The translations under genes were made by a program, and so were the position numbers. From positions 186,001-250,000 of the forward strand of contig ML978158.1 of the NCBI GenBank assembly GCA_010015745.1: DNA of 64,000 nucleotides, written 5' to 3'. The notes under the pieces are model-generated. The model ran no database searches, was not told where the DNA came from, and saw only the letters and a list, made by a program, of their open reading frames with translations. The stretch is from Setomelanomma holmii (lineage: Eukaryota > Ascomycota > Dothideomycetes > Pleosporales > Phaeosphaeriaceae). Below are positions 54,514 to 64,000 of this stretch, in pieces; the first letter of the stretch is position 1; every line of letters begins with the position of its first letter.

Positions 54514-55791
54514 ATGCAGTATTTTACCACGCAACTGAACAATCATCAACAGACAACACATTCCCTACGCGCAAGCCAGTACAGGAAACGCAAGAAGCGC
54601 CGCCAGGATGAAGAAGAGTATGACTCATCGAGCCCTGAACCCACTGCCAAGCCAACATCCACAAGAGGGCAGTCACAAGCTTCATATGCTTTACCGGAAA
54701 TAGCCCAGCTGCGTGTCGCAGGTCTTTCACCGGAAGATGGATCCAAAATTCCTCCCCCACCGTTTCCTCATGCGGCGCACAGGATTGCCAACGAGCGCTT
54801 TGGGGCCAATAAGATCCAGGAGGAGATTGCTAAGCCACCTGCACGATTATACGCGGCCAACGCAGCATCCAAGGCCGATTCTGTTAACAGAAACAGCGAG
54901 AACGTTTCGCTGAGGAAACAGCATCTGAATGTGCTATCGACCTTGATGCATCGCTGCTTACTTGAGCAGGACTACGAGCGTGCTGGGCGAGCATGGGGAA
55001 TGCTGCTGCGGACTCAGGTTACAGGAGGGCATCTTGTCGATCCTCGCAACCACGGGCGCTGGGGAATTGGTGCTGAAATATTGCTCCGCAAGGAAGCATT
55101 ATCGCAGCCTGATCAACAGAATCTGCATCCAGGAATATTCTCCGAGCAAGGCTTTGAGCTAGCAAGAGAGTACTACGAGCGCCTGATCATACAGTACCCA
55201 AACCGCAAGACAGCTCCGAATGCCCTAGACGAGCGATCATTCTATCCTGCCATGTTCTCATTGTGGGTTTTCGAAATCTGCGAAAAGAGCAAGCGAGCAC
55301 GACGAAATATTCAAACAGATGCTGAGCGATCGCGGTCCAGGAGCATGTCTGTGGACAGCGTTTTAGGCGGTGAGGCACGAGATACCCGCGCCCAGGAAGA
55401 TGCCATACAGGTCGAAGAGTTGGCTCGTGCAATGGAGATTGCCGAACGTCTTGACCAGCTCGTCGCGTCCCCGCCTTACGATAAACATGCGTCCTTACTT
55501 CAGCTTCGTGGCCATGTCGGCCTGTGGGTCAGCGATCTACTCTCTGGGAAGACTCGAGAGGACGAGGACTGGACCATGGACACGAGTGAAGATGTGTCGA
55601 TGACCGATGCCGAACAGCTCACCCGACTTACCAATTGCCATCGCGAACTGCAGCAAGCCCAGCAATTTCTCCATCGAGCAGAGGCAAACGGGGCAACGCG
55701 GCAGTCCGGGACGTTGGTGAGTATCGATTTCAAGCTCAAGGAGTTGGCACGGCGATTCGCAGAACTTCGAGGAGCTCCAGATGATGACTGA
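54514..55791 (+). CDS. Rrn11-like RNA polymerase I core-factor subunit
   Basis: Single exon, 425 residues. The N-terminus is basic and Gln-rich (QYRKRKKRRQDEEEYDSSSPEP). A helical core at about 125-270 includes LRKQHLNVLSTLMHRCLLEQDYERAGRAWGMLLRTQ, a TPR-like pair of helices, then RWGIGAEILLRKEA and AREYYERLIIQYPNR with FYPAMFSLWVFEICEKS. An acidic Ser/Arg linker and a second helical block with FKLKELARRFAELR end the protein. This order, with TPR-like repeats, matches what I recall of fungal Rrn11, which with Rrn6 and Rrn7 forms the polymerase I core factor. The similarity is judged by eye, so the name is tentative. The short divergent promoter shared with the RING gene is 190 bp. Confidence 0.65.
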   Translation: MQYFTTQLNNHQQTTHSLRASQYRKRKKRRQDEEEYDSSSPEPTAKPTSTRGQSQASYALPEIAQLRVAGLSPEDGSKIPPPPFPHAAHRIANERFGANKIQEEIAKPPARLYAANAASKADSVNRNSENVSLRKQHLNVLSTLMHRCLLEQDYERAGRAWGMLLRTQVTGGHLVDPRNHGRWGIGAEILLRKEALSQPDQQNLHPGIFSEQGFELAREYYERLIIQYPNRKTAPNALDERSFYPAMFSLWVFEICEKSKRARRNIQTDAERSRSRSMSVDSVLGGEARDTRAQEDAIQVEELARAMEIAERLDQLVASPPYDKHASLLQLRGHVGLWVSDLLSGKTREDEDWTMDTSEDVSMTDAEQLTRLTNCHRELQQAQQFLHRAEANGATRQSGTLVSIDFKLKELARRFAELRGAPDDD

Positions 55792-55953
55792 ATACAATAG
55801 TATCCTAGACACAAGGCTGACGACTCCGATGTTCAGCTGCTCCATCACCTACATTGGCAACCCCTAAGCCATGGGTTGTCACAGCCATCTTGTATTTGCG
55901 TTTACTGGCGTTTCTGGACGATACCCACAATAGAACTGCTTCTACTCATGCAA

Positions 55954-57006
55954 CTATTGTACATGACATTCTTCATCACCCGACTTTTCCTCGTCTCCCT
56001 CCTTCGCCCGCTTTCTCTTCGTCTGCCGTTTGTTCATTGGACTATCACATCTTGTCTCATCCTCATCCTCCACCTTCCTATTCTCTTCGTCCTTCACCCC
56101 AAGTATATCATCATTGGTCACAGTCTCAATTTCAGGCAGCAAAAACCCTGTCAAATCCCACGCATCCATCCTCTCCTCTTCCACCCACCTCTTCGCCCGA
56201 ACAGCCTGCTGCTCCGCATAATCCGCATGGAACACAGCCGGCATGTCCCTCAGCATCTGCGCAAACACATCCTGGTTCCCATACCACATAGATATATGCA
56301 CAAACAGCAAACGCAGCTTCGACCCCGGACCGGTATTGTCGTATACGTAGTGCAGAACCTCGAGGTCGAGAGCTGCAAGATGCCGCTGGTATAGCCGGCA
56401 GCTAATCAGTTCGATGACCTTGTTCTGGAGGGCGGGAACCTGAGCGGGACGGTTAGGCGGATGTGCGGTGTTTGTTGGGTGAGGTGGGTGTACCTGAAAT
56501 CTCTCTGCCAACAGCCAGAGCTTGCACAAGCCCATCCACTCATCCTCTTCCGGAATCGTGAAGCAGTCCGCATACAACCATGACAAGGAGCGACAAAACG
56601 AATCAACGTCAATGTCGAGCAGAGCTATGCTTGTCATTTGGCTCCCAGGACGGGCGAGTATGTATCTGAAGTACGGCGAACGCGAGGAAAGGAGGGCTTT
56701 GTGAACGGGGATTTCGCGCTTCGATTTTCCGAGTACGATGGTGATGATGCCGTTTGTGAAGATACTGACAAGAATTTAGTTGGTTTGTTGTGTCGAGGAG
56801 AGTCGAGAGGGGATTGCGTGCCTTTTGGGGTGCATGATGGGCATTGATGGCGATGCGACCGTAGCGAGTCTTCACACCCCGCGGATGTATGTCTGAGTCA
56901 ATATAGATGGTGGCGACGACCAGGTTTTGTGGATTGTGTTGTCCATGTTTGGGTTGCTAACTTTATGAGGCTTGCTATAGAAGGGTGGTGGCGCGGAGCG
57001 CTTCAT
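55954..57006 (-). CDS. BTB/POZ-domain protein
   Basis: Three exons: 57006-56876, 56764-56494 and 56439-55954; 295 residues. The BTB core runs from about residue 43: VIFTNGIITIVLGKSKREIPVHKALLSSRSPYFRYI, with the HKALLSSRSPYF signature, then FCRSLSWLYAD and LCKLWLLAERFQ. The third exon continues with VPALQNKVIELISCRLYQ and ends in a Lys/Arg/Glu-rich tail that may be nuclear-directed. Intron 2 (56493-56440) is 54 nt, has GTACAC, CCTAACC and CTCAG, contains no stop and is a multiple of three. Intron 1 has donor GTGAAG and acceptor TTGTCAG. BTB proteins of this type in fungi are often of unknown role; some serve as adaptors for cullin-3 ligases. Confidence 0.8.
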
Positions 57007-59315
57007 GAAACGAGATGCTGTTCATATAGGAGCGAACGTCGCCCAACTCCAGGAGACAAACGCGACTGCGTGCGTTGCATTGATCTGGCTATACGGTTGG
57101 AAAAGACTGTAACCGTTGCTGTTTCTTGAGCTGCGCGCGTGTGGCGTAGGTGTCAGGTATGGTGTGTCGGCGGAGTGTATTGGGGCTGCATCGTCGTAAA
57201 TCAACCACGCCCGCCAGAGTGTATGTCGTAGCGAAGAGGAGGCAGGTTTGCAGAAATTGGTATCGGCAGTCTGTGCCTGGAGAAGTATGAGGTGTACTTT
57301 CGGAATCTCTAGTATTGGCGGTAGAGGTTCTGGTTCAAAGTCTATCAGTGTCGGTTGAAGGTTTGATATCAAACAATGCAGGTTCTTATTGGTAGTCTGT
57401 GAGTGTCGGTGCTGCTTGAAAGCGCGGAGAAACAAAAATAAATAGACTTTGGAGTTGCAAATATATCGGCGGTTGTTGCATGTTGCTGTCCACCAAACAC
57501 GCACGCTTAATTTGGCCTAGTGGATGTCATGAAGTGCTCAAGGCTCGCCTCTACTTTATCTTTCGAGTGCCAAACACAAAGACTCGAGCAGCTGAGGGCT
57601 GAGAGCTGAGAGATGCGGTTATGAAAGTATTGTATAGAGTCCTAATTCACTTGGCCAAAGGGCGAAACCGACGTACACGAACCCTTAGTATAAGAGATAG
57701 CAGGAAGGCAAGTGATGGTGGGCGATAGAATTCCAGATTGATTACTGTGTGACATGATTTATGATGTAAGTCTGCCTTTTCATGTCGGTCCCGCATGGTT
57801 CCAGTGTGCTTCCGAGCCTCGTGCAACTGTCACTCACGAGGCTACGCAGAATTTTACTTCGAGGTGGATCTTTGCGACAAGTGTTCCATTATTAGAGGTT
57901 TCCAAGACTCATAGTCGATCTTGGCGACCATTACATTGCGGTGTGGCAGGAGGTGCGGGAAATACATACTATTCCTGGTGAAGGTCGCCCCGTTATCATT
58001 TCCGGCAGTGGACTGCATACATCCACCTCTGATGCATAACATCGTCCACCAATCGCGGTAGCTTCAGGCAAACTGCGAAGTTATGCGCTGCTCTCCAAAC
58101 GTTGCACGAAGTAGGTTAGAAGCACCAAAATCGAAACCATCTCGTAGATGCAATGCAGACCTCTTCCAGGTGTATGAAGCTCGTTGAAAGCATTCTTTCG
58201 GATTGGGAAGCCGGGGTAAAGCTCTTTATTTGAGAGTTTGGCTTCGCTCTAATACCAGATATTGCTGTGCGAGCAACAGTTGGTGCCAAAAGCATGAGAG
58301 TGGTGGGTACAGATGCACTCGTCACTTTGCCGGACGAAGGCACCCGTAAAGTGACACAAGGCTCGGTATTCTTCGGCGGAGACTATCGTGAACAATGTCG
58401 ATGTAGTTGTACCACAAAATGACGGGCCCATTGCTATAGGTATGCACAAGGCGCACGACTACATCTATAGCGTGACCAGCCTCTTCATCCGGTGTCGTCC
58501 GTGTCGCTGAACTTATGAGAGCTGATAAATATGATGGCCAAATTCCATACAGTCGGTAACGACAACATAGCTGGCGAGCGGGAGCATACATATGCCGGGT
58601 CCACTCTCAGGCAGATGCCGATCTCCTGCGGGTCTTGGCTCATCTAGAACACCCGAGAGAAGTGACTGCAGAACAAGCAATGCTATCTCACTGTGAGATT
58701 CAGTTTCGCAAAACGATGCTTTGGTGCTAGGGATAAGTCTTTATCTTCAATCCATTTCCTCCGTTTTCGCAACATATGTGTCGCGCATGATGAGCATCCA
58801 TGTACAATGATCAAAATATACCATGAGCGCTCGACTGGAGCAACCGAGAAGCCTATAGAAGAGCACCGGGCTCAATCTCCGTATTGTGGGTAGGTAAGTC
58901 CGGTTATGCATGCAGTATTTCGCAGTGACGTTGCAATAGTGAAGTGTTGTCGGGGAGATGTGTTAGACTGCAACTGCGTGACACAATGCAGCCATGAACG
59001 ATAAGGCGATTCAAAATAGCAGCTTTACCCATTCGGTCCTTCTTTCTAGAGAAGGTGTGGCGACGGGATGGTGTAAGAGCTGCGTTCGACGTCGGTCTTC
59101 CAATTTGTGGGAGCAGGTGCTAGGCCGTGAATGGAAGCGACAGCTTACGTCATGGTGTCGGGCCCTTGCACTGAGATTCTTGAAACTCTCGTTGCACAAC
59201 ATACCAGCCACCAACCCTCACGTTTTCTAAGCTCATCCGAATACGCAGTGGATCGAGGTCTCCAACACGTTACTCCAGGGAGGTCCATCGCGGCTCCACT
59301 TGCCGATTCGTGGCT
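57007..59315. other. 2.3 kb without a supported gene
   Basis: Contains the BTB promoter and HIS2 promoter. A minus-strand ORF of 160 codons at 57504-57022 overlaps the likely BTB 5' leader and has no recognisable content. A plus-strand frame at about 58150-58422 looks protein-like but is broken by a stop and matches nothing I know. Confidence 0.4.
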
Positions 59316-60358
59316 ATGCCGTACTCCCATCACAGCCATTCTGGCCAGTTCTGCGGTCACGCGAAGAATACTCTCGAGGAAGTGGTCCAAGCAGCGATAG
59401 CCAAGGGATTCCATACTTTTGCTCTGACGGAACATATCCCCCGGCCATTGGAGGACTTCTACCCAGGAGAAGTACGTTTGACCTATCAGCTTGCCCGTGG
59501 CAACCATAACTGATCATCTGGATGTCACAGCAAGACGAGCATACGGAGGAGACTCTGGCCAAACTTTTCGATGGCTTCTACGTGGAAGCACAACGTTTGC
59601 GTGCCAATTACGCAGGCAAGATCGAGATCATGATAGGTTTTGAATCGGAGTGGATCCGTCCTTCCACCTCGCAGCTTCTCCGGAGTATCCTGGATAACCA
59701 TGTCTTTGATTTCTTCATGGGTTCGGTCCACCACACGCACACGGTTCCGATTGACTTCGACCGCGCCATGTACGAACAGGCTCGGGAGAGGGCTGGCGGA
59801 ACAGACGAGAGGCTGTTCGAAGACTACTTCGACTCGCAATTTGAGATGCTCCAAGCGCTTCAGCCTCCGGTGGTAGGTCATTTCGATCTTATACGACTGC
59901 TCAGCGATCATCGAGATGCCGAGTTCAAGGGTATGATCGGTGTATGGCAAAGGATAGAACGCAACCTGGAACACATAGCTTCTTACGGCGGTCGTCTAGA
60001 ATTGAACTCGTCAGGGCTGAGGAAGGGTTTAGCCGAGCCGTATCCATGTCTTCCGATATGTCAGGTTTGTCACACCGCTCAGCCAACACCAAGCTGAGTT
60101 CCGAGTCATTGACCGATGACACAGATGTTCCTGCGCCTAGGAGGTGCTTTTGTCATGTCCGATGACAGTCATGGTGTCGATCAGATAGGTACCAACTATG
60201 CGCGCCTGCTAGCCTTCATAGAGAGGGCTGAAATCGCAGAAATAAACTTCGTGAGTCGAGACGGTGTTAGGATTGACGAGCGTTTTCCCAGCGCGGGGTT
60301 TTTGAGCATTGCAACGAGTAGTTTAGCAGAATCTTCCTTTTGGAAGAATCTCCGATAA
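59316..60358 (+). CDS. HIS2: histidinol-phosphatase, PHP family
   Basis: Three exons, 59316-59471, 59531-60064 and 60125-60358, give 307 residues. The enzyme removes phosphate from L-histidinol phosphate in histidine synthesis. PHP metal-binding motifs appear in order: HHSHSGQFCGHA at the N-terminus, FALTEHIPR at about 37, IGFESEW near 85, GSVHH near 113, GHFDLIR near 170, ELNSSGLRKG near 213, and SDDSHG in exon 3. Splicing of exon 1 to 2 joins DFYPGE to QDEHTEET, and exon 2 to 3 joins LPICQ to MFLRLGGAFVMSD; both keep frame. The start ATG lies right before the first metal motif, as in the family. No Gcn4-type element was found close upstream by eye. Confidence 0.93.
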
Positions 60359-62544
60359 TGACATTGGGCTGCAATGCTGCATGACTTGCCCACCCGAATT
60401 GCTGCTGGATGAGCAGATGTCGGCTCTTCTGCTCGGAAGTTTTTTCCAAGCGACAGCACCGTATAACGCCGTCCACGGTCCGCCGTGGTGGCTGCAGCAT
60501 ACATCTTGGAGTGTGGGAAAGCGAGCGTTTGCTGGCATCTTCCATGCTTTGGCGTGACTCGTATCAAAATTCCACGAAAAACAAACATAAGGTAGTTGGT
60601 CGGCAGAATCTGTGCGCGTGGGGTTATCGTCTTCATTTGACCGCTACAAGCGCAAAGCCTTCGACCAATGTGGAATACGTCGGTCCCAGTCCATGTCGCT
60701 GGAAGCCCTAGATCACGGCACAGGGCCGACGATCGCCTTTTGTATACCGGCATCGCTGTTTCGATGCATGGGGGCAATGGCTTACGCTGCCACGCACATT
60801 TCCTGCGGAAGCGGAACTAGCTCCGGCAGACCCCCTTGTAAATCCAGTAGTGATTGAGGTTTCCAGAGCAGGAGATAAGGTATGAACTTTACTCACCAGC
60901 GGGAGTATTCCATATGCCGCTTGAAGCACGACAGCCATTCCTTCCGCATTGGATCCAGTCACATTCGATTCAAGGTTACTTTTGGGTGGGTAGAAAATGG
61001 TACGGGTTTCGGGTGCTGATCCGCCTTGGTGCTCATTGGCGCGTAAGATGGCCCGTTCGAAGAAGTTTATGCCCGGATACTTGGATCCACTTCTTACCCA
61101 GCGCCTAGTGGACATCAACAGCAGCAAAGTGAGGGTAGCGCGGCGAAGGGAGAAATGCCATACGGTGCTTTGGCGATGCGCTGCTCAGATTTCCTCCAAG
61201 TGCAAGATCGCGATACAACACGATGCTGCAGTTCGGGCTTGTCATATGTTAAGGAAGCCAATTGACATGCGAGCCTAGAAATACCGTCCTCCGATAGCCT
61301 CAATTCGAGATGGTTGGCTCGCATGCTTGTCATTGCGTTCCTAGGATTTTTTTGTCTTTCAACGCTCACACTCTTTCGCCAGGGACCATCCTTGGGACGC
61401 CACAGAGCGCATTGAGGGTGATGAAGGAGGCTAGACTGGGCTCAGGAGTACCCCTCCATAAGCACCACTACCACAGCCACGCGGTTTGAAAGGCTCGTCA
61501 AATGTGAATGCATATAAGACTCTGCGTAATGGTGCACTGCACGGATGTGGTACATCATTCGTAGCCTCGGACTTTTGTGGCGCTTTCAGGGCGCTACTTC
61601 CACATCTCGTGTGACACTTGACGGAAAGAAGGTATGTCATGGCTTATTTGCGCAAGCCTATACTCAATGCAGCGTACAAGGTTCGGACACCGCGCCATAA
61701 ATCGGACTTAGCTTTGCTTGCTGTAATATGGCAGGCTTGCACTTCGACAGTCTGACGATGTTCACATCCCAGGTACAGAGTACCCCACTACCAACCTGAC
61801 GTAACGTGAGTTGCTCACATCTTCCTAAAGTTCAAGACAGCGTCGTCTCACATTTCGGTATCCATAACCGAGGACGCACAATACAGCACATTCAACCTGA
61901 TCAAGCTGCGCCTCCTGCAACAGGTGAATCGGTATCCTTTTGTGGTTTCGGTAGTCGCGGGAAACGCGTGGGCGAACGCATCCACCAAGATGTTGAAGGT
62001 GGAGACAATCGCGTGTCAGCTGGGATGTTGCAGATGATGGAAGGGCTAGACCATGGCTGCATCTAAAGTTAAAACGGCTCAAGCATCGGGCAGGATTCCC
62101 CGACTGACGGATAGGCTTTTAGGTCGGATGTGGTACATTGCTTGCAGACCCTTCGTGGCAGCGGCTGTGAAGCAACATGCGCATGCGAGGGAGCTAAAGC
62201 ATCTACGCACTCCCCAGCAAGTCAATTTGTTCCACGGCTTTCCGGCTAACCCCAAGAAAAGCCCTAGCAGAAACGGCTGTGGCCTTACAACTCGAGCTTT
62301 GAGCCATAACACATATACCGGTCTCGTCGATCAAAGCTCTGTATTGCCGTTTCCTTATTAAAGCCGATGCTTCTCCAGATCCAGTGGATTTCAGTTCAGT
62401 CAATCGCCACCCCAAGAGTTCTGTTTCATCTTGCTCCCTGCTTCTAGTACAAAGTCAAACTCAAGGACCAAGAACGTGCCTTACAACCAGCCGCCTGTAG
62501 TTATACTTGAAGTCCACGACGAGCTTATATTTGTTACAACCACG
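60359..62544. other. 2.2 kb without a supported gene
   Basis: Between HIS2 and the FKBP gene. A minus-strand frame at 61127-60708 has protein-like stretches and a GTGAGT sequence, but I could not build a consistent gene. Other ORFs are short. Confidence 0.35.
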
Positions 62545-63773
62545 ATGGGCGTCGAAAAGAGGGTGCTCAGACGTGGCAATGGAGTCGATGTACCAAAAAA
62601 GCACGACGAGGTCTCCATGGAGTACACAGGTAGCACAAATCTCTCACGTGCTGATTCACTTGTCTTACCAGACTTGCAGGATGGCTCTACGATGATGCTA
62701 CACCAGATAAGAAGGGCAAGCAGTAAGTATTCTACCAGCCACATCTTCGATGCAGGGGGAAAGCCAGGGCACTCACACGCGTGTTCTCAGATTCGATTCC
62801 TCGGTCGGTCGCGGCGATTTGATAACTCCAATCGGCGTGGGACGTGTCATTCGAGGTACGTTGTTACTTTCACCTGCTTCAGATTGACGCCGTAAGCACT
62901 GCATATACGCAGCTTGCAGCTCGAGGTATGCATATGGACGCTCTGACGATTTCCCACAGGCTGGGACGAGGGCATTCTGGGATCCGCGACAAGCTCGCCG
63001 ATGACGTTAGGCGAGAAAGCGACTTTGACCATATCAGCGTACGTAATACATATTCTAGCACGGCCCTCGTACTTTGATGACCGTCGCTAACAAATGTCTG
63101 ATTTAGTGACTATGGCTACGGTGAAGGGTAAGTTCTTTCCGGAGCTCTTTTCTTCCATTATGAACGCCATTCGATGAAATTGGCCGGATACCGCTTCACG
63201 AACGCACGGTCAGCACGGACATCACAGATATCTTCTGGATCGGAATACGGCCCACCACCCCAAGTGCGGATTATCAAGTCTCGACCAAAATCAGCAATCA
63301 CGCATATACCCTGCCGCGAATTCCTCGACTTTTTTCATTCGAACAAAGAAGTCAGCCACATGTCGTGCAACCTAGGCGTCTGCATCGATCAATGCCTCTT
63401 GGCAGCACATTGAGCAGATCATCTGATAAGATTCATGATTGATGAATGCTGACCGAGTGCTTCAATCTAGTGGCTTTCCAGGGCATATTCCATCTAACGC
63501 TAAATTGATCTTGTAAGTACGGAGCATTTCGATTCCTACACCCATCACGGTCAACAGCCATCCTCAAGGTCTCAGTGGAGCCCTTTGCAGAGGCTCCTGG
63601 ATGAGAAGAAGGGATAAGAAGCGACCATGCATGTCTTGCATGGCTGAACTTCCTATCGTTGGCGTTTCAAGCTCTTTTGACAAGCACCGTAAGAGCGACG
63701 ATGGAAGAACTGAGAGTGCTAACACGAGGGCAGTGATGTCGAGCTGAAAGCCATCAACGGCAAAAGAGCATGA
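62545..63773 (+). CDS. FPR1: FKBP12-type peptidyl-prolyl cis-trans isomerase
   Basis: Seven exons: 62545-62629, 62680-62722, 62791-62855, 62960-63038, 63107-63127, 63471-63512 and 63734-63773; 124 residues. FKBP12 catalyses Xaa-Pro isomerisation and is the cellular target of FK506 and rapamycin. Exon by exon the fold appears: MGVEKRVLRRGNG, KHDEVSMEYTGWLYDD, KKGKQFDSSVGRGD, GVGRVIRGWDEG, TLGEKATLTISADYGYG, GGFPGHIPSNAKLIFDVELK. Ligand-site residues Tyr (EYTG), Phe-Asp (QFDSS), Val-Ile (RVIRGW), Trp, the Tyr of DYGYG and Phe of IFDVE are present. All six introns have AG acceptors and matching phases, so the gene is very probably intact. It has small insertions after WLYDD and before PMTLGEK compared with the animal protein. 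Intron 5 is long (343 nt). Confidence 0.93.
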
Positions 63774-64000
63774 ACACCCAATAGCAGTCACCAACATTGC
63801 GTTGGGCATCGGCCAGTCCACGAATCCCCCGTAGCTACCCGACCCGCTATGCTGCCCGACCCAACCTCTTCGACCTGTTGGGAGCAATCGCACGCAGCTC
63901 CTTTCAATCACATGCCTCGCATAATTTGCTGCGAGGCAGATTCGGGATTAATGGCACCTGCACAATGATACCATTATCTACACTTTCTGGGCTTCAGCCT

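Noticed and set aside
57022..57504. 160-codon minus-strand ORF just upstream of the BTB gene
   Set aside because: No recognisable content, overlaps the probable BTB leader; the BTB gene start is explained without it.
58150..58422. Plus-strand frame with a TGA in the middle, possible pseudogene
   Set aside because: Each half is short and neither resembles a known protein; the evidence is too weak to call a decayed gene.
60196..61127. Minus-strand open frames with a GTGAGT sequence, possible two-exon gene
   Set aside because: One part is antisense to HIS2 and the phases do not give a consistent product; no recognisable domain.

Overview
This window looks like nuclear chromosomal DNA of a filamentous ascomycete (Pezizomycotina; probably Dothideomycetes, which is an inference). 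The reasons are single eukaryotic genes on both strands, many introns of about 45-130 nt with GTNNGT donors and CTNAC/CTAAT branch points, and a set of typical ascomycete proteins: a fungal two-domain isopropylmalate dehydratase, a Zn(II)2Cys6 factor, a Gpr1/Fun34 acetate transporter, Gvp36-like BAR and Rrn11-like proteins. I saw no plasmid, prophage, CRISPR array or intact transposon, and no tRNA or rRNA that I could support.

Layout. 0-8 kb: NmrA-like protein, a Ser/Thr/Pro-rich protein with a hydrophobic C-terminus, SEH1 and ALG7 (divergent pair). 8-13 kb: LEU1 with a perfect Gcn4/CpcA-type site upstream, convergent with CDC73. 13-16 kb: a broken GNAT acetyltransferase and one or two small spliced genes. 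16-24 kb: a polytopic membrane protein with an in-frame stop, NOG1, and a PAN/apple-like cell-surface protein. 24-33.5 kb: TIM23/URA5 (divergent), a GH47 mannosidase, and MTHFR divergent from a triosephosphate-isomerase paralogue. 33.5-36.6 kb has no supported gene. 36.6-48 kb: acetate transporter, an unknown protein, SDR, gamma-glutamylcyclotransferase-like protein, BAR protein and a Zn cluster factor. 48-52 kb has no supported gene. 52-57 kb: RING-H2 ligase candidate divergent from an RRN11-like gene, and a BTB protein. 57-64 kb: HIS2 histidinol-phosphatase and a seven-exon FKBP12 inside otherwise empty DNA.

The genes are mostly housekeeping (amino-acid, pyrimidine and folate metabolism, N-glycosylation, nuclear pore, transcription elongation, ribosome assembly, mitochondrial import) and are not an operon or a biosynthetic cluster. 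I did not find a convincing new biological system. The observations most worth a second look are the TIM paralogue with changed active-site loops, the two genes interrupted by single in-frame stops, two GC-AG introns, a 31-nt candidate intron, and small multi-exon genes that ORF scanning cannot see. Exon borders were read by eye from splice consensus and frame, and have not been tested with RNA.
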